Assembly: GCF_003443535.1 (NCBI RefSeq)
Contig: NZ_CP031946.1
Span: forward strand, 1,364,001 to 1,428,000
Length of the DNA: 64,000 bases
Source of the DNA: Ruegeria sp. AD91A
GTDB lineage: Bacteria > Pseudomonadota > Alphaproteobacteria > Rhodobacterales > Rhodobacteraceae
Reading direction: 5' to 3'
Shown here: positions 42,388 through 49,841 of the stretch, piece by piece
Numbering within the stretch: the stretch's first letter is position 1
How the letters are laid out: each line of letters opens with the position of its first letter
Notes under the pieces: model-generated
The model's database searches: none
Told to the model about the DNA's origin: nothing
The model's input: the letters and a program-made list of their open reading frames with translations, nothing else
Position numbers and translations under genes: made by a program

Positions 42388-44211
42388 ATGCCCCTGTCCC
42401 ACGATGAAATTGCCCGGTTTCTGAAATCCGTTCATCCCTATGACGCGCTGCCGTCTGACGCCCTGGACCAGATCGTCAAGCAGATCGAGGTCTGGGAGGT
42501 TGAGGAAAACGCTTCAGTCTATGAACTCGGCCATACCCTGCCCGGTGTGTTCGTGATCTATGAAGGACAGGTTGAGATCACCGACGAGAACGGTGCAGTC
42601 GTTTCTCATCTGGGGTTGCGCAATTCCTTTGGTGAGCGCGGCCTGTTGAGAGACGGCAAAGCCGCCACCAAAGCCCGCGCGCATACACCATCGGTTCTGA
42701 TGCTACTGCCACCGGATCTGGTCAGGCGGTTGATTGAAGGGCACGATGTCGTCGCCAAATTCTTCGATCGAACCCGGGGCGATCGCAGCGGTCCCCAAAG
42801 CCTTGCGACCAGCTCGATTGACGTTCTGATGGCGCGCAATCCTGCCACCTGCCCTGCGGACACGTCGGTTCAGGAAGCGGCCCAGATCATGCGCGACAAA
42901 CATATCTCGTCGCTTTGCGTGACCGACGGAGATATCTTGAAGGGTATAGCCACCCTACGGGACATTTCGGGCAAGTATGTTGCAGATGGTTTGCCAGCAA
43001 CCACACAGATTTCGGAAATCATGACTGCAAACCCCGTGACCCTGTCACCCAGTGATATCGGCTCGGATGTTCTTCACATCATGATGGAGCGCGGCATTGG
43101 CCACATCCCGATTTCCGAAGGAGGTCGTCTGGTCGGGATCGTGACACAGACCGATCTGACACATTATCAGGCCGTCAACTCGGCCGAGTTGGTTGGCCGC
43201 ATTGCTAAGGCGGACACTGCTGAAGAAATGGCGCGAGTGACCGCAGAAATTCCGAAACTGCTGGTACAGTTGGTTGCTGGCGGGAACCGGCACGAGATTG
43301 TCACGCGGCTCATCACCGATATTGCTGACACTGCTACCCGCCGCCTGCTGAAACTGGCTGAAACCGAACTGGGACCGCCCCCTGTACCCTATTTGTGGCT
43401 GGCCTGCGGCTCACAGGGGCGGCAAGAACAAACCGGCGTATCCGATCAGGACAATTGCCTGATGCTGGATGACAGCGTCACCGACGCCGATATGACCTAT
43501 TTCACCAAACTGGCCAAATTCGTCTCGGACGGGCTGGACGTCTGCGGGTATTTTTACTGCCCCGGCGACATGATGGCGACCAATCCGCGCTGGTGTCAGC
43601 CGGTTCGTGTCTGGCGCGACTATTTCAAGGGCTGGATTGCCACGCCAAACCCCGAGGCGCAAATGCTGGCCTCGGTCATGTTTGACCTGCGCCCCATCGG
43701 CGGCGCGTTTGAGTTGTTTGCCGACCTGCAAGCGGACACTCTGGCAGCGGCCCGAGCAAACTCGATCTTCGTCGCACACATGATTTCCAACTCGCTGAAG
43801 CATACGCCCCCCCTGGGCCTGCTGCGCGGTTTCGCGACGATCCGCTCGGGCGAGCATCGCAACACGCTGGATCTGAAACACAACGGAGTGGTGCCCGTTG
43901 TCGATCTGGCACGCATCTACGCATTGCAGGGCGAACTGACCGAAGCCAACACCCGCGCCCGCCTGAAGGCAGCCGAGTCCAGCGGTGTGCTCAGCCCCTC
44001 TGGTGCGCGTGACCTGCTGGATGCCTATGATCTGATCGCAGAAACCCGGCTGGAGCATCAGGTGCGGCTGGTTAAATCCGGAGCGATGCCCGACAACTAT
44101 CTGCCACCGTCCGAATTGTCGGACTTTGAGCGAAGTCATCTGCGCGATGCCTTCGTGGTGGTAAAAACGATGCAATCGGCAGTTGGCCACGGCAAGGGAA
44201 TGCTGGGCTGA
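42388..44211 (+). CDS. cNMP-binding, CBS-pair and DUF294 nucleotidyltransferase protein
   Basis: This 607-residue cytosolic regulator has four parts: a cyclic-nucleotide-binding-like domain (about 20-130; VFVIYEGQVEITDENG), a CBS pair (about 145-270; DVLMARNPATCPADTSVQEA and the second repeat MTANPVTLSPSDIGSDVL), a DUF294 GlnD-like nucleotidyltransferase domain with GSQGRQEQTGVSDQDN starting at G341, and a helical substrate-binding C-terminal domain. GlnD relatives transfer UMP or AMP to proteins; the target here is unknown. It follows the symporter and precedes a membrane exonuclease, a combination seen with this symporter family in other proteobacteria (recollection). Control of the symporter by adenine nucleotides is plausible. 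Confidence 0.9.
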   Translation: MPLSHDEIARFLKSVHPYDALPSDALDQIVKQIEVWEVEENASVYELGHTLPGVFVIYEGQVEITDENGAVVSHLGLRNSFGERGLLRDGKAATKARAHTPSVLMLLPPDLVRRLIEGHDVVAKFFDRTRGDRSGPQSLATSSIDVLMARNPATCPADTSVQEAAQIMRDKHISSLCVTDGDILKGIATLRDISGKYVADGLPATTQISEIMTANPVTLSPSDIGSDVLHIMMERGIGHIPISEGGRLVGIVTQTDLTHYQAVNSAELVGRIAKADTAEEMARVTAEIPKLLVQLVAGGNRHEIVTRLITDIADTATRRLLKLAETELGPPPVPYLWLACGSQGRQEQTGVSDQDNCLMLDDSVTDADMTYFTKLAKFVSDGLDVCGYFYCPGDMMATNPRWCQPVRVWRDYFKGWIATPNPEAQMLASVMFDLRPIGGAFELFADLQADTLAAARANSIFVAHMISNSLKHTPPLGLLRGFATIRSGEHRNTLDLKHNGVVPVVDLARIYALQGELTEANTRARLKAAESSGVLSPSGARDLLDAYDLIAETRLEHQVRLVKSGAMPDNYLPPSELSDFERSHLRDAFVVVKTMQSAVGHGKGMLG

Positions 44212-44238
44212 CATGCGTCTGAGGAACGGAGAGACCAA

Positions 44239-44757
44239 ATGTTTCTGGAACTGATCGGTACGGTTTTTGCGGGGATCGCATTTGCAGGCATCGTTCTTCT
44301 ACTGAACAAGCTGACCGGAGGACGTTTGCCGAAATGGACCACTCCGGTTGCCGCTGGCCTCGGTATGATCGGAATGACCATCACCAGCGAGTATTCCTGG
44401 TATGACCGCACGCGCGACCAACTGCCCGAAGAGATGACAATCGTGCAAGAGGTCGAAAGCCGCGCATTTTATCGTCCCTGGACCTACGCAGTGCCGTTCG
44501 TTGATCGCTTTGCCGCAATCGACACCGTATCTGTGCGGACAAATGAAAACGTTCCGGAACAACGGCTTGTCGACCTCTATTTCTTTGGCCGCTGGGCTCC
44601 GGTATCGAAGCTGCCGGTTGCTGTAAACTGTGCAGAAAACCGCCGCGCCAACCTAGCAGATGGCGCCGAGTTCGCCGATGACGGGCGCCTGGTGAACGCT
44701 GACTGGATTGCAGCCGGGGACAACGATCCCATCATCGAAGCCACTTGCGGGGTTTGA
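44239..44757 (+). CDS. Uncharacterised membrane protein in the symporter cluster
   Basis: I do not recognise this 172-residue protein. It has two N-terminal hydrophobic helices (about residues 3-24 and 36-54) with a short basic loop (LTGGRLPKW) and a soluble C-terminal part of about 115 residues that would face the cytoplasm or periplasm depending on topology; it contains a conserved-looking SEYSWYDRTRDQLPEEM stretch and two cysteines. GAACGGAGAG precedes the ATG. It sits between the nucleotidyltransferase and exonuclease genes (27 and 2 bases from them), so it belongs to the same operon and may be a partner of one of them. Confidence 0.85.
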   Translation: MFLELIGTVFAGIAFAGIVLLLNKLTGGRLPKWTTPVAAGLGMIGMTITSEYSWYDRTRDQLPEEMTIVQEVESRAFYRPWTYAVPFVDRFAAIDTVSVRTNENVPEQRLVDLYFFGRWAPVSKLPVAVNCAENRRANLADGAEFADDGRLVNADWIAAGDNDPIIEATCGV

Positions 44758-44759
44758 TC

Positions 44760-46172
44760 ATGCTTACCGGGTTAAGTCTGAGGGTCAGGATTTTTCTGTT
44801 CTTCTGCCTCCTTGCTTTTGGAGGGGTTGCGATAAGTGCCACCGCTCTCTGGATCACCTATTCCCGCGCGGGAAATCCCGATCTGGTGAATGATTTCGTC
44901 TTTGCTGAAATCCTGATCGGATTTGGATTACTGGCACTGGTTGCAGGTGTTTGGCTGCTGTTTGACGACAACGTCGCCAAACCGATCGAACGGCTTTCCG
45001 CCCAGCTGCGTGCCCGTGCTCATGCCGGTGTTAGCACCGACCTCGACATGCAGGCCGCGCGTTATCTGGGCGATCTTGCCCCGGCTGCAGCGGGATTGGC
45101 GGAACAACTCGCCTCGAACGCCATGCGCACAGCCGAAGCCGTCGCTGCGGAAACTGCGCATCTGGCTGCGGAGAAACAACGCCTGACCGCCCTGCTGACC
45201 GAGATCCCGGTGGCCATGCTGCTGGCCAGTCCGAAGCATCAGATCGTTCTGTACGACGGGCAGGCAGCCGAGGTTCTTGCCCAGATCGCGCATCCTCGTC
45301 TGAACGCGTCTCTTTTCGAGTATCTCGAAGCCACCGGCCTGACAGACGCTTATGCCAAGATGTGCAAAACCGGAAAGGACGTCTATTGCACCCTGTCCAG
45401 CGTGGATGGGCGGCAGACATACTCCGCCCGGATGAAACCCTTGGGCGATGCACCAGGATATATGCTTGTCTTCGAAGACAGCGCGGCACATATGTCACCG
45501 GACGATGCCCGCCCGCTGGTCTATGATTTCGAACTTCTCAATACACCGGGGGATGACGCGTTCGAGAACCGCCCCCTGTCGGATCTGTGCTTCGTGGTCT
45601 TCGACACGGAAACAACCGGTTTGCTGCCTCACAAGGATGAGATTGTGCAGATCGGCGCTGTACGCGTTCTGAATGGCAAAATCGTTCAGGGTGAGCATCT
45701 GGACATGCTGGTTGATCCCGGCATTCCAATTCCACCTGCCTCGACCAAGGTACACAAGATCAGCGACCGCATGGTTCATGGCGCGCCGGATATTGCCGAA
45801 GCCGGGCGCGTTTTCCATCAGTTCACGCGTGACGCGGTGATCGTGGCGCATAACGCCCCGTTCGACATGGCGTTCCTGCGCCGTCATGCCAAACGGATGG
45901 GTGTTGAATGGGACCATCCGATACTCGACACGGTCCTACTATCTGCGGTGCTGTTCGGGGCCAGCGATACACACACGCTGGACGCCTTGTGTGAACGGTT
46001 GGAAATTACGATCCCCGACGCTTTGCGCCATACAGCACTGGGCGATGCGGTTGCCACAGCCGAGGCATTGGTCAAGATGCTGCCGATCCTGCAAGCCCGT
46101 AGCCTGACAACCTTTGGCGAAGTGATTATGGAAACCCGTAAACACGGTCGTTTGCTGGAAGACCTGAACTGA
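44760..46172 (+). CDS. Membrane-anchored PAS-type sensor fused to a DEDDh exonuclease
   Basis: This 470-residue protein starts with two membrane helices (about residues 8-30 and 44-66), followed by a HAMP-like and coiled region, a PAS-like domain (about 150-235; LLTEIPVAMLLASPKHQIVL) and a C-terminal DnaQ-type 3'-5' exonuclease domain. All DEDDh catalytic residues are present: D282 and E284 (FDTETTGL), D369 (HNAPFDMAFL), H424 and D429 (HTALGDA). It looks like a receptor whose output is a nuclease. The ATG at 44760 follows the upstream stop by 2 bases. The substrate may be short RNA or a linear dinucleotide rather than DNA. Confidence 0.9.
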   Translation: MLTGLSLRVRIFLFFCLLAFGGVAISATALWITYSRAGNPDLVNDFVFAEILIGFGLLALVAGVWLLFDDNVAKPIERLSAQLRARAHAGVSTDLDMQAARYLGDLAPAAAGLAEQLASNAMRTAEAVAAETAHLAAEKQRLTALLTEIPVAMLLASPKHQIVLYDGQAAEVLAQIAHPRLNASLFEYLEATGLTDAYAKMCKTGKDVYCTLSSVDGRQTYSARMKPLGDAPGYMLVFEDSAAHMSPDDARPLVYDFELLNTPGDDAFENRPLSDLCFVVFDTETTGLLPHKDEIVQIGAVRVLNGKIVQGEHLDMLVDPGIPIPPASTKVHKISDRMVHGAPDIAEAGRVFHQFTRDAVIVAHNAPFDMAFLRRHAKRMGVEWDHPILDTVLLSAVLFGASDTHTLDALCERLEITIPDALRHTALGDAVATAEALVKMLPILQARSLTTFGEVIMETRKHGRLLEDLN

Positions 46173-46260
46173 CGGCTTATATTGAACTCGGCAGTCAGCT
46201 TTTCATGGACAATCCGGGCCACGCATGGCACCTGATGCGCGGCCAAGGATTAAGCGCGCA

Positions 46261-46761
46261 ATGACCGAAAAGACCTTTACACCGACCCCGGATCAAAGCC
46301 CCGCCTTTCGGGAAGCACTCGGATGCTTTGGCACCGGCGTCACGGTAATTACCGCGCAATCCGACGAAGGTCCGCGCGCCATAACAGTGAATTCATTTGC
46401 GTCAGTCTCGTTGGAACCGCCACTAGTCCTGTGGTGTTTGGCCAGGGAATCATTCCGTTTCGATACTTTCAGTACCTGTGATCTCTATTCTATCCACGTC
46501 ATGGCACAGGATCAGCAGGATCAGGCGTTGCGGTTTGCACGCGATGGAGCGGATTTCTCACATGCAGACTGGACCGAGGATGCGGTCGGGCGTCCACATC
46601 TGGCCCAGTGTCTGGCCCGGTTTGATTGCCGTCTGCATACCCGTCATGACGCCGGCGATCATCTGATCATTGTGGGTCAGGTGGAACAGGTCATGTATCG
46701 CACCGGCAAAGGGCTGATCTTCAAACGCGGACAGTTCGGCGGTTTTGTCGACCTGATCTAA
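46261..46761 (+). CDS. Flavin reductase-like FMN-binding protein
   Basis: This 166-residue protein has the split-barrel flavin reductase fold: ALGCFGTGVTVITAQSDEGP at the start, then VNSFASVSLEPPLVLWCLA and the closing FKRGQFGGF. Relatives reduce FMN or FAD for two-component monooxygenases (HpaC, NtaB types) or use bound flavin directly. No oxygenase partner is adjacent. The ATG at 46261 was chosen because a further upstream ATG adds only basic residues not typical of the family; AAGGA lies about ten bases upstream. It converges on the DUF6505-like gene with a 4-base overlap. Confidence 0.88.
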   Translation: MTEKTFTPTPDQSPAFREALGCFGTGVTVITAQSDEGPRAITVNSFASVSLEPPLVLWCLARESFRFDTFSTCDLYSIHVMAQDQQDQALRFARDGADFSHADWTEDAVGRPHLAQCLARFDCRLHTRHDAGDHLIIVGQVEQVMYRTGKGLIFKRGQFGGFVDLI

Positions 46762-47237
46762 TCGTCCAGCGACCCGTGAACCGCGAGCGCTTCCAGCTCG
46801 GCATCCTGTGGAGTGATCACCCGAAAAGCTTCGTGGACGCCTGTGTCGGTCAATTCCCTTGCGACAATCAACAGCGTGTTGGCCGCGTGGTCTTCGCACA
46901 GTTCCGACATGTGATCGATTTCAGCTTGGGCGACACCCAATGCCGCATCTATCGAGGGCGCGCCATAGAACTGCACAAAATGTTCGGCCAGATCACGCGT
47001 GATCTGGTTTTTCTCTGCGGCTTCGATCTGCGTCACGGCCACAAAAGTTACCCGGCCAAAGGTTTCTAACCCCAGCCAGCCATTCGCAAATGCCTGTCGC
47101 GCCTTGCCTTCAAGATCACCCTGGCCCCAGTTCGAAAACTCGAACCCGCCCGAAACGCACCACTCTCCGGTGCGAGCCGGGGAATGAAACACGTTCATGT
47201 CGCTTTCGTCGAAATGGATTGCTCGGGCCAGTTTCAT
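46758..47237 (-). CDS. DUF6505-like protein of the formate dehydrogenase region
   Basis: This 159-residue soluble protein begins MKLARAIHFDESDMNVFHSP and has a central KARQAFANGWLGLETFGRVT segment that I associate with the DUF6505 family of Rhodobacterales; the family name is from memory. It has no catalytic motif I can name and only one cysteine-poor acidic C-terminus (HMSELCEDHAAN). It is the last gene of a minus-strand operon with the biotin/lipoate-ligase-like gene (1-base overlap) and the Mrp-type gene. The position beside formate dehydrogenase suggests a role in cofactor insertion or enzyme maturation. Confidence 0.7.
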   Translation of the reverse strand: MKLARAIHFDESDMNVFHSPARTGEWCVSGGFEFSNWGQGDLEGKARQAFANGWLGLETFGRVTFVAVTQIEAAEKNQITRDLAEHFVQFYGAPSIDAALGVAQAEIDHMSELCEDHAANTLLIVARELTDTGVHEAFRVITPQDAELEALAVHGSLDD

Positions 47238-47932
47238 TATCGGTTCTCCAACAAGTCGGTCAGGGGACGAAGGTGCGTATCGACCCCGTCGCGGATCAGC
47301 ATCCCGAAACGTTCATCCGTTCCAAGGAATACGCCTCCGTCGATCAACGGTTCGCCTACACCACGCAGCAGGCCCATCCATTCGGCGTGCAAGGAGGCGT
47401 TGCCATCCTCCTGCCAACGGTTGAGCCAGGTCAACATGTGTCGTGACCAGCTTTCCACCAGCTGCGTTGCCGAAACCTCGGTACAGCCTTCATCGTACAG
47501 CGCTGTGATATCGGGGGTTTCGCCCGGCGCGTCGCTGGTTTGCAACAGCGTCAGTTCCCAACCAACGATAAGCCAGTCCGGCTCTTCCTCGGGCATTGAT
47601 GTCGACGCAGCCGCACGGAACCGGCCGCAACGCGCGCCGTTTACACAAATCAGGCCATCCCAACCCAAATGCACGGCAACCTCTGGCGGGGCCAAAGCGC
47701 CCAGCGCGTTCTGGAATCCCACTGCGCAGAGCGGCAGCATCACCATCGCATCCTGCAACGGCACCTCGGGGGCAAAAACAATTGCCACCCGCAGGAAATC
47801 CGCCTGAACGTTGTAAACCACCGTCCCCGCATCGCAGCCCAGCGCCGCCATTGCCAGCGCGCGCTCGAACGGGTCCTCTCCGCCCTGCACAGGATGGCCT
47901 GTCAACAGTGGGGGGAATACCGGTTGGCTCAT
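47237..47932 (-). CDS. Biotin/lipoate-protein ligase-like protein (DUF4444 C-terminus)
   Basis: This 231-residue protein resembles a biotin/lipoate ligase catalytic domain (VVYNVQADFLRVAIVFAPE; then VHLGWDGLICVNGARCGRF) followed by a C-terminal DUF4444-type domain (WMGLLRGVGEPLIDGG and after). The lysine-containing KxxGGK motif typical of active biotin ligases is not evident: the place is taken by ARCGRF, so ligase activity is doubtful. It overlaps both the Mrp-type gene upstream (ATGA) and the DUF6505-like gene downstream. The link to formate dehydrogenase is by position; no biotin- or lipoate-carrying protein is in the window. Confidence 0.75.
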   Translation of the reverse strand: MSQPVFPPLLTGHPVQGGEDPFERALAMAALGCDAGTVVYNVQADFLRVAIVFAPEVPLQDAMVMLPLCAVGFQNALGALAPPEVAVHLGWDGLICVNGARCGRFRAAASTSMPEEEPDWLIVGWELTLLQTSDAPGETPDITALYDEGCTEVSATQLVESWSRHMLTWLNRWQEDGNASLHAEWMGLLRGVGEPLIDGGVFLGTDERFGMLIRDGVDTHLRPLTDLLENR

Positions 47933-48990
47933 GCGTTGCCCTTGGCGATCAGGTCCCGGGCGATTTTGCGGAACGCCTCGGCCTGCGGGCTGTCAGGTTT
48001 GCTGACGACAATCGGCGCGCCTCCGTCAGCGGCGACCCGGATGTCCAGATGCAAGGGGATTTCACCCAGCAACGGCACGCCCAGCGCCTCTGCCTCGGAC
48101 TTGACACCACCATGACCAAAAACATGTTCTTCATGTCCACAGTTCGAACAGATATGCGTGGACATGTTTTCGATCATCCCAACAATGGGTGTCTTGAGCT
48201 GATTGAACATGTCGATCCCTTTGCGGGCATCGATCAGGGCTACGTCCTGCGGCGTCGAAACGACAATGGCTCCGTCCACCTGAAACTTCTGGCTCAGCGT
48301 CAGTTGCACGTCACCGGTGCCGGGTGGCAGATCGACAATCAGAACATCCAACGCGCCCCATTGCACCTGGCTCATCATTTGTTGCAGCGCACCCATCAGC
48401 ATCGGCCCCCGCCAGACAACTGCCTGACCTTCATTGGTCATCAAGCCCATCGACATCATGGTGACGCCGTGGTTGCGCAGTGGTAGGATCGTCTTGCCGT
48501 CAGGGCTGGCCGGACGGCCCGAGACACCCAGCATCCTGGGCTGCGACGGCCCGTAGACATCGGCGTCCAGCAAACCCACACGTCGTCCTTCCGCAGCTAA
48601 TGCGCAGGCAAGGTTGGCCGATACAGTGGATTTGCCTACCCCACCCTTGCCGGACGCAACGGCGATGATCCGATCCACACCCGGTACCGCCTGCGGCCCG
48701 GTTTGTGATGGCTTGGGTTTCGGTTTCAGATCCGGCGGCGCCTTTTCGGAATGCGCGGTCATCATGGCCGAAACACTTGCAACGCCTTCAACCATTTGCG
48801 CGGCCTTTTCGGCCGTAGCGCGGACAGGTTCCATCTTTTCCGCGTTCTTCGGGTCGATCTCAAGCACAAAGCGCACAGTATCGCCGTCTACGTTCAGGGC
48901 ACGCACGATGCCCGCACTTACAATGTCCTGCCCGGAAACCGGGTCGGTGATCTTTTTCAGGTTCGCCAGAACCGCGTCACGAACACTCAT
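47929..48990 (-). CDS. Mrp/ApbC-type iron-sulfur carrier P-loop ATPase
   Basis: This 353-residue cytosolic protein has an N-terminal MIP18/DUF59-type domain (about 1-80; NLKKITDPVSGQDIVSAGIV) and an Mrp/NBP35 ATPase domain with the deviant Walker A motif ASGKGGVGKSTVSANLA and Walker B DVLIVDLPPGTGD. The CxxC pair in HICSNCGHEE holds a bridging 4Fe-4S cluster. Relatives deliver iron-sulfur clusters. The upstream frame is open to 49041, but the ATG at 48990 gives the family start. It heads an operon with the ligase-like and DUF6505-like genes, so it probably supplies clusters to the formate dehydrogenase or the large ferredoxin next door; a general ApbC role is also possible. Confidence 0.92.
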   Translation of the reverse strand: MSVRDAVLANLKKITDPVSGQDIVSAGIVRALNVDGDTVRFVLEIDPKNAEKMEPVRATAEKAAQMVEGVASVSAMMTAHSEKAPPDLKPKPKPSQTGPQAVPGVDRIIAVASGKGGVGKSTVSANLACALAAEGRRVGLLDADVYGPSQPRMLGVSGRPASPDGKTILPLRNHGVTMMSMGLMTNEGQAVVWRGPMLMGALQQMMSQVQWGALDVLIVDLPPGTGDVQLTLSQKFQVDGAIVVSTPQDVALIDARKGIDMFNQLKTPIVGMIENMSTHICSNCGHEEHVFGHGGVKSEAEALGVPLLGEIPLHLDIRVAADGGAPIVVSKPDSPQAEAFRKIARDLIAKGNA

Positions 48991-49112
48991 GCTTGTTCCC
49001 CTTGATGTGCCCTGCTGACAGGGGCGTGCGTATCGACTCACCGCTCATTGCACGTGTCTCCGTCTTTTTCTGTTCAATTGACGCATCCCGCCCCGCGAAG
49101 TTACGTTGAGCC

Positions 49113-49841
49113 ATGCGCTTTGTCCTCTTGTGCCTGAGCCTGACGCTCTCTGCCACCCCCTCTTGGTCACAAGAGGCTATTGGCCTTGCGGCCCCGGCAG
49201 ACGTGAACGGCTCTGGCCTGTTGCAACATATCCTTCCTCGCTTCTCTCTCAAGACCGGGATCCGCGTTATTGCAGACGACGCCGGGGTTATGGTGCTGGA
49301 AACCGCGCCGCCCGGTGATCCGGTCTTTGCCCGCGGCGAGGTGATCTATCACCTGCGTATCGAAGACAGTGACCGCCAGGCCCGTTTTCTTGAATGGCTG
49401 AAGTCGGATATCGGCAAGCGCACGGTGGAAAGCTTTGCTCCGGCACAGGGAGAGCCCTTTTCTGCCAGCTTCGACCTCGCAGTTGTTGAGGCCGATGACA
49501 TCTTCGATGGCGACACCCAACTCGGTGAAGAATTGTCGATGACCCATTGCGGACGCTGTCATGTTGTCGGGCCAAAGAACCGCATGAATGGCCTGGGGTC
49601 GACGCCCTCTTTCGCCGTTCTGCGCGCAATGCCTGACTGGTCGCGGCGGTTCGAGGCGTTTTTCGCCCTGAACCCCCACCCTGCATTCACGCAGATCGAC
49701 GGGCTGACGCCCCCTTTTGATCCCGAACGCCCTTCTCCAATTCACCCGGTTGAGATGACATTGGATGATCTTGACGCGATTCTGGCGTTCGTATCGCGCA
49801 TCGACGCCGCAGATCTGGGTGCCCCTCTAAAGCTTCAGTGA
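49113..49841 (+). CDS. Periplasmic TupA-like domain fused to a c-type cytochrome
   Basis: This 242-residue exported protein has a signal peptide (about 1-19, ending TPSWSQ). Residues 30-110 resemble parts of a tungstate-binding protein: GSGLLQHILPRFSLKTGIRV parallels the TupA sequence GLLDYILPWFEAESGI encoded at 61659-62474, and RQARFLEWLKSDIGKRTVESF parallels the TupA C-terminal helix. The middle of the binding protein is missing. Residues 135-242 form a cytochrome-c-like domain with one haem site C146-G-R-C149-H150. It converges on the ferredoxin gene with a 7-base overlap. Function unknown; a redox or metal-sensing role for formate dehydrogenase is plausible. Confidence 0.75.
   Translation: MRFVLLCLSLTLSATPSWSQEAIGLAAPADVNGSGLLQHILPRFSLKTGIRVIADDAGVMVLETAPPGDPVFARGEVIYHLRIEDSDRQARFLEWLKSDIGKRTVESFAPAQGEPFSASFDLAVVEADDIFDGDTQLGEELSMTHCGRCHVVGPKNRMNGLGSTPSFAVLRAMPDWSRRFEAFFALNPHPAFTQIDGLTPPFDPERPSPIHPVEMTLDDLDAILAFVSRIDAADLGAPLKLQ

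Noticed and set aside
43411..44238. A 275-codon minus-strand frame opposite the nucleotidyltransferase gene
   Set aside because: Antisense shadow of a protein with four recognisable domains; no ribosome binding site or family match.
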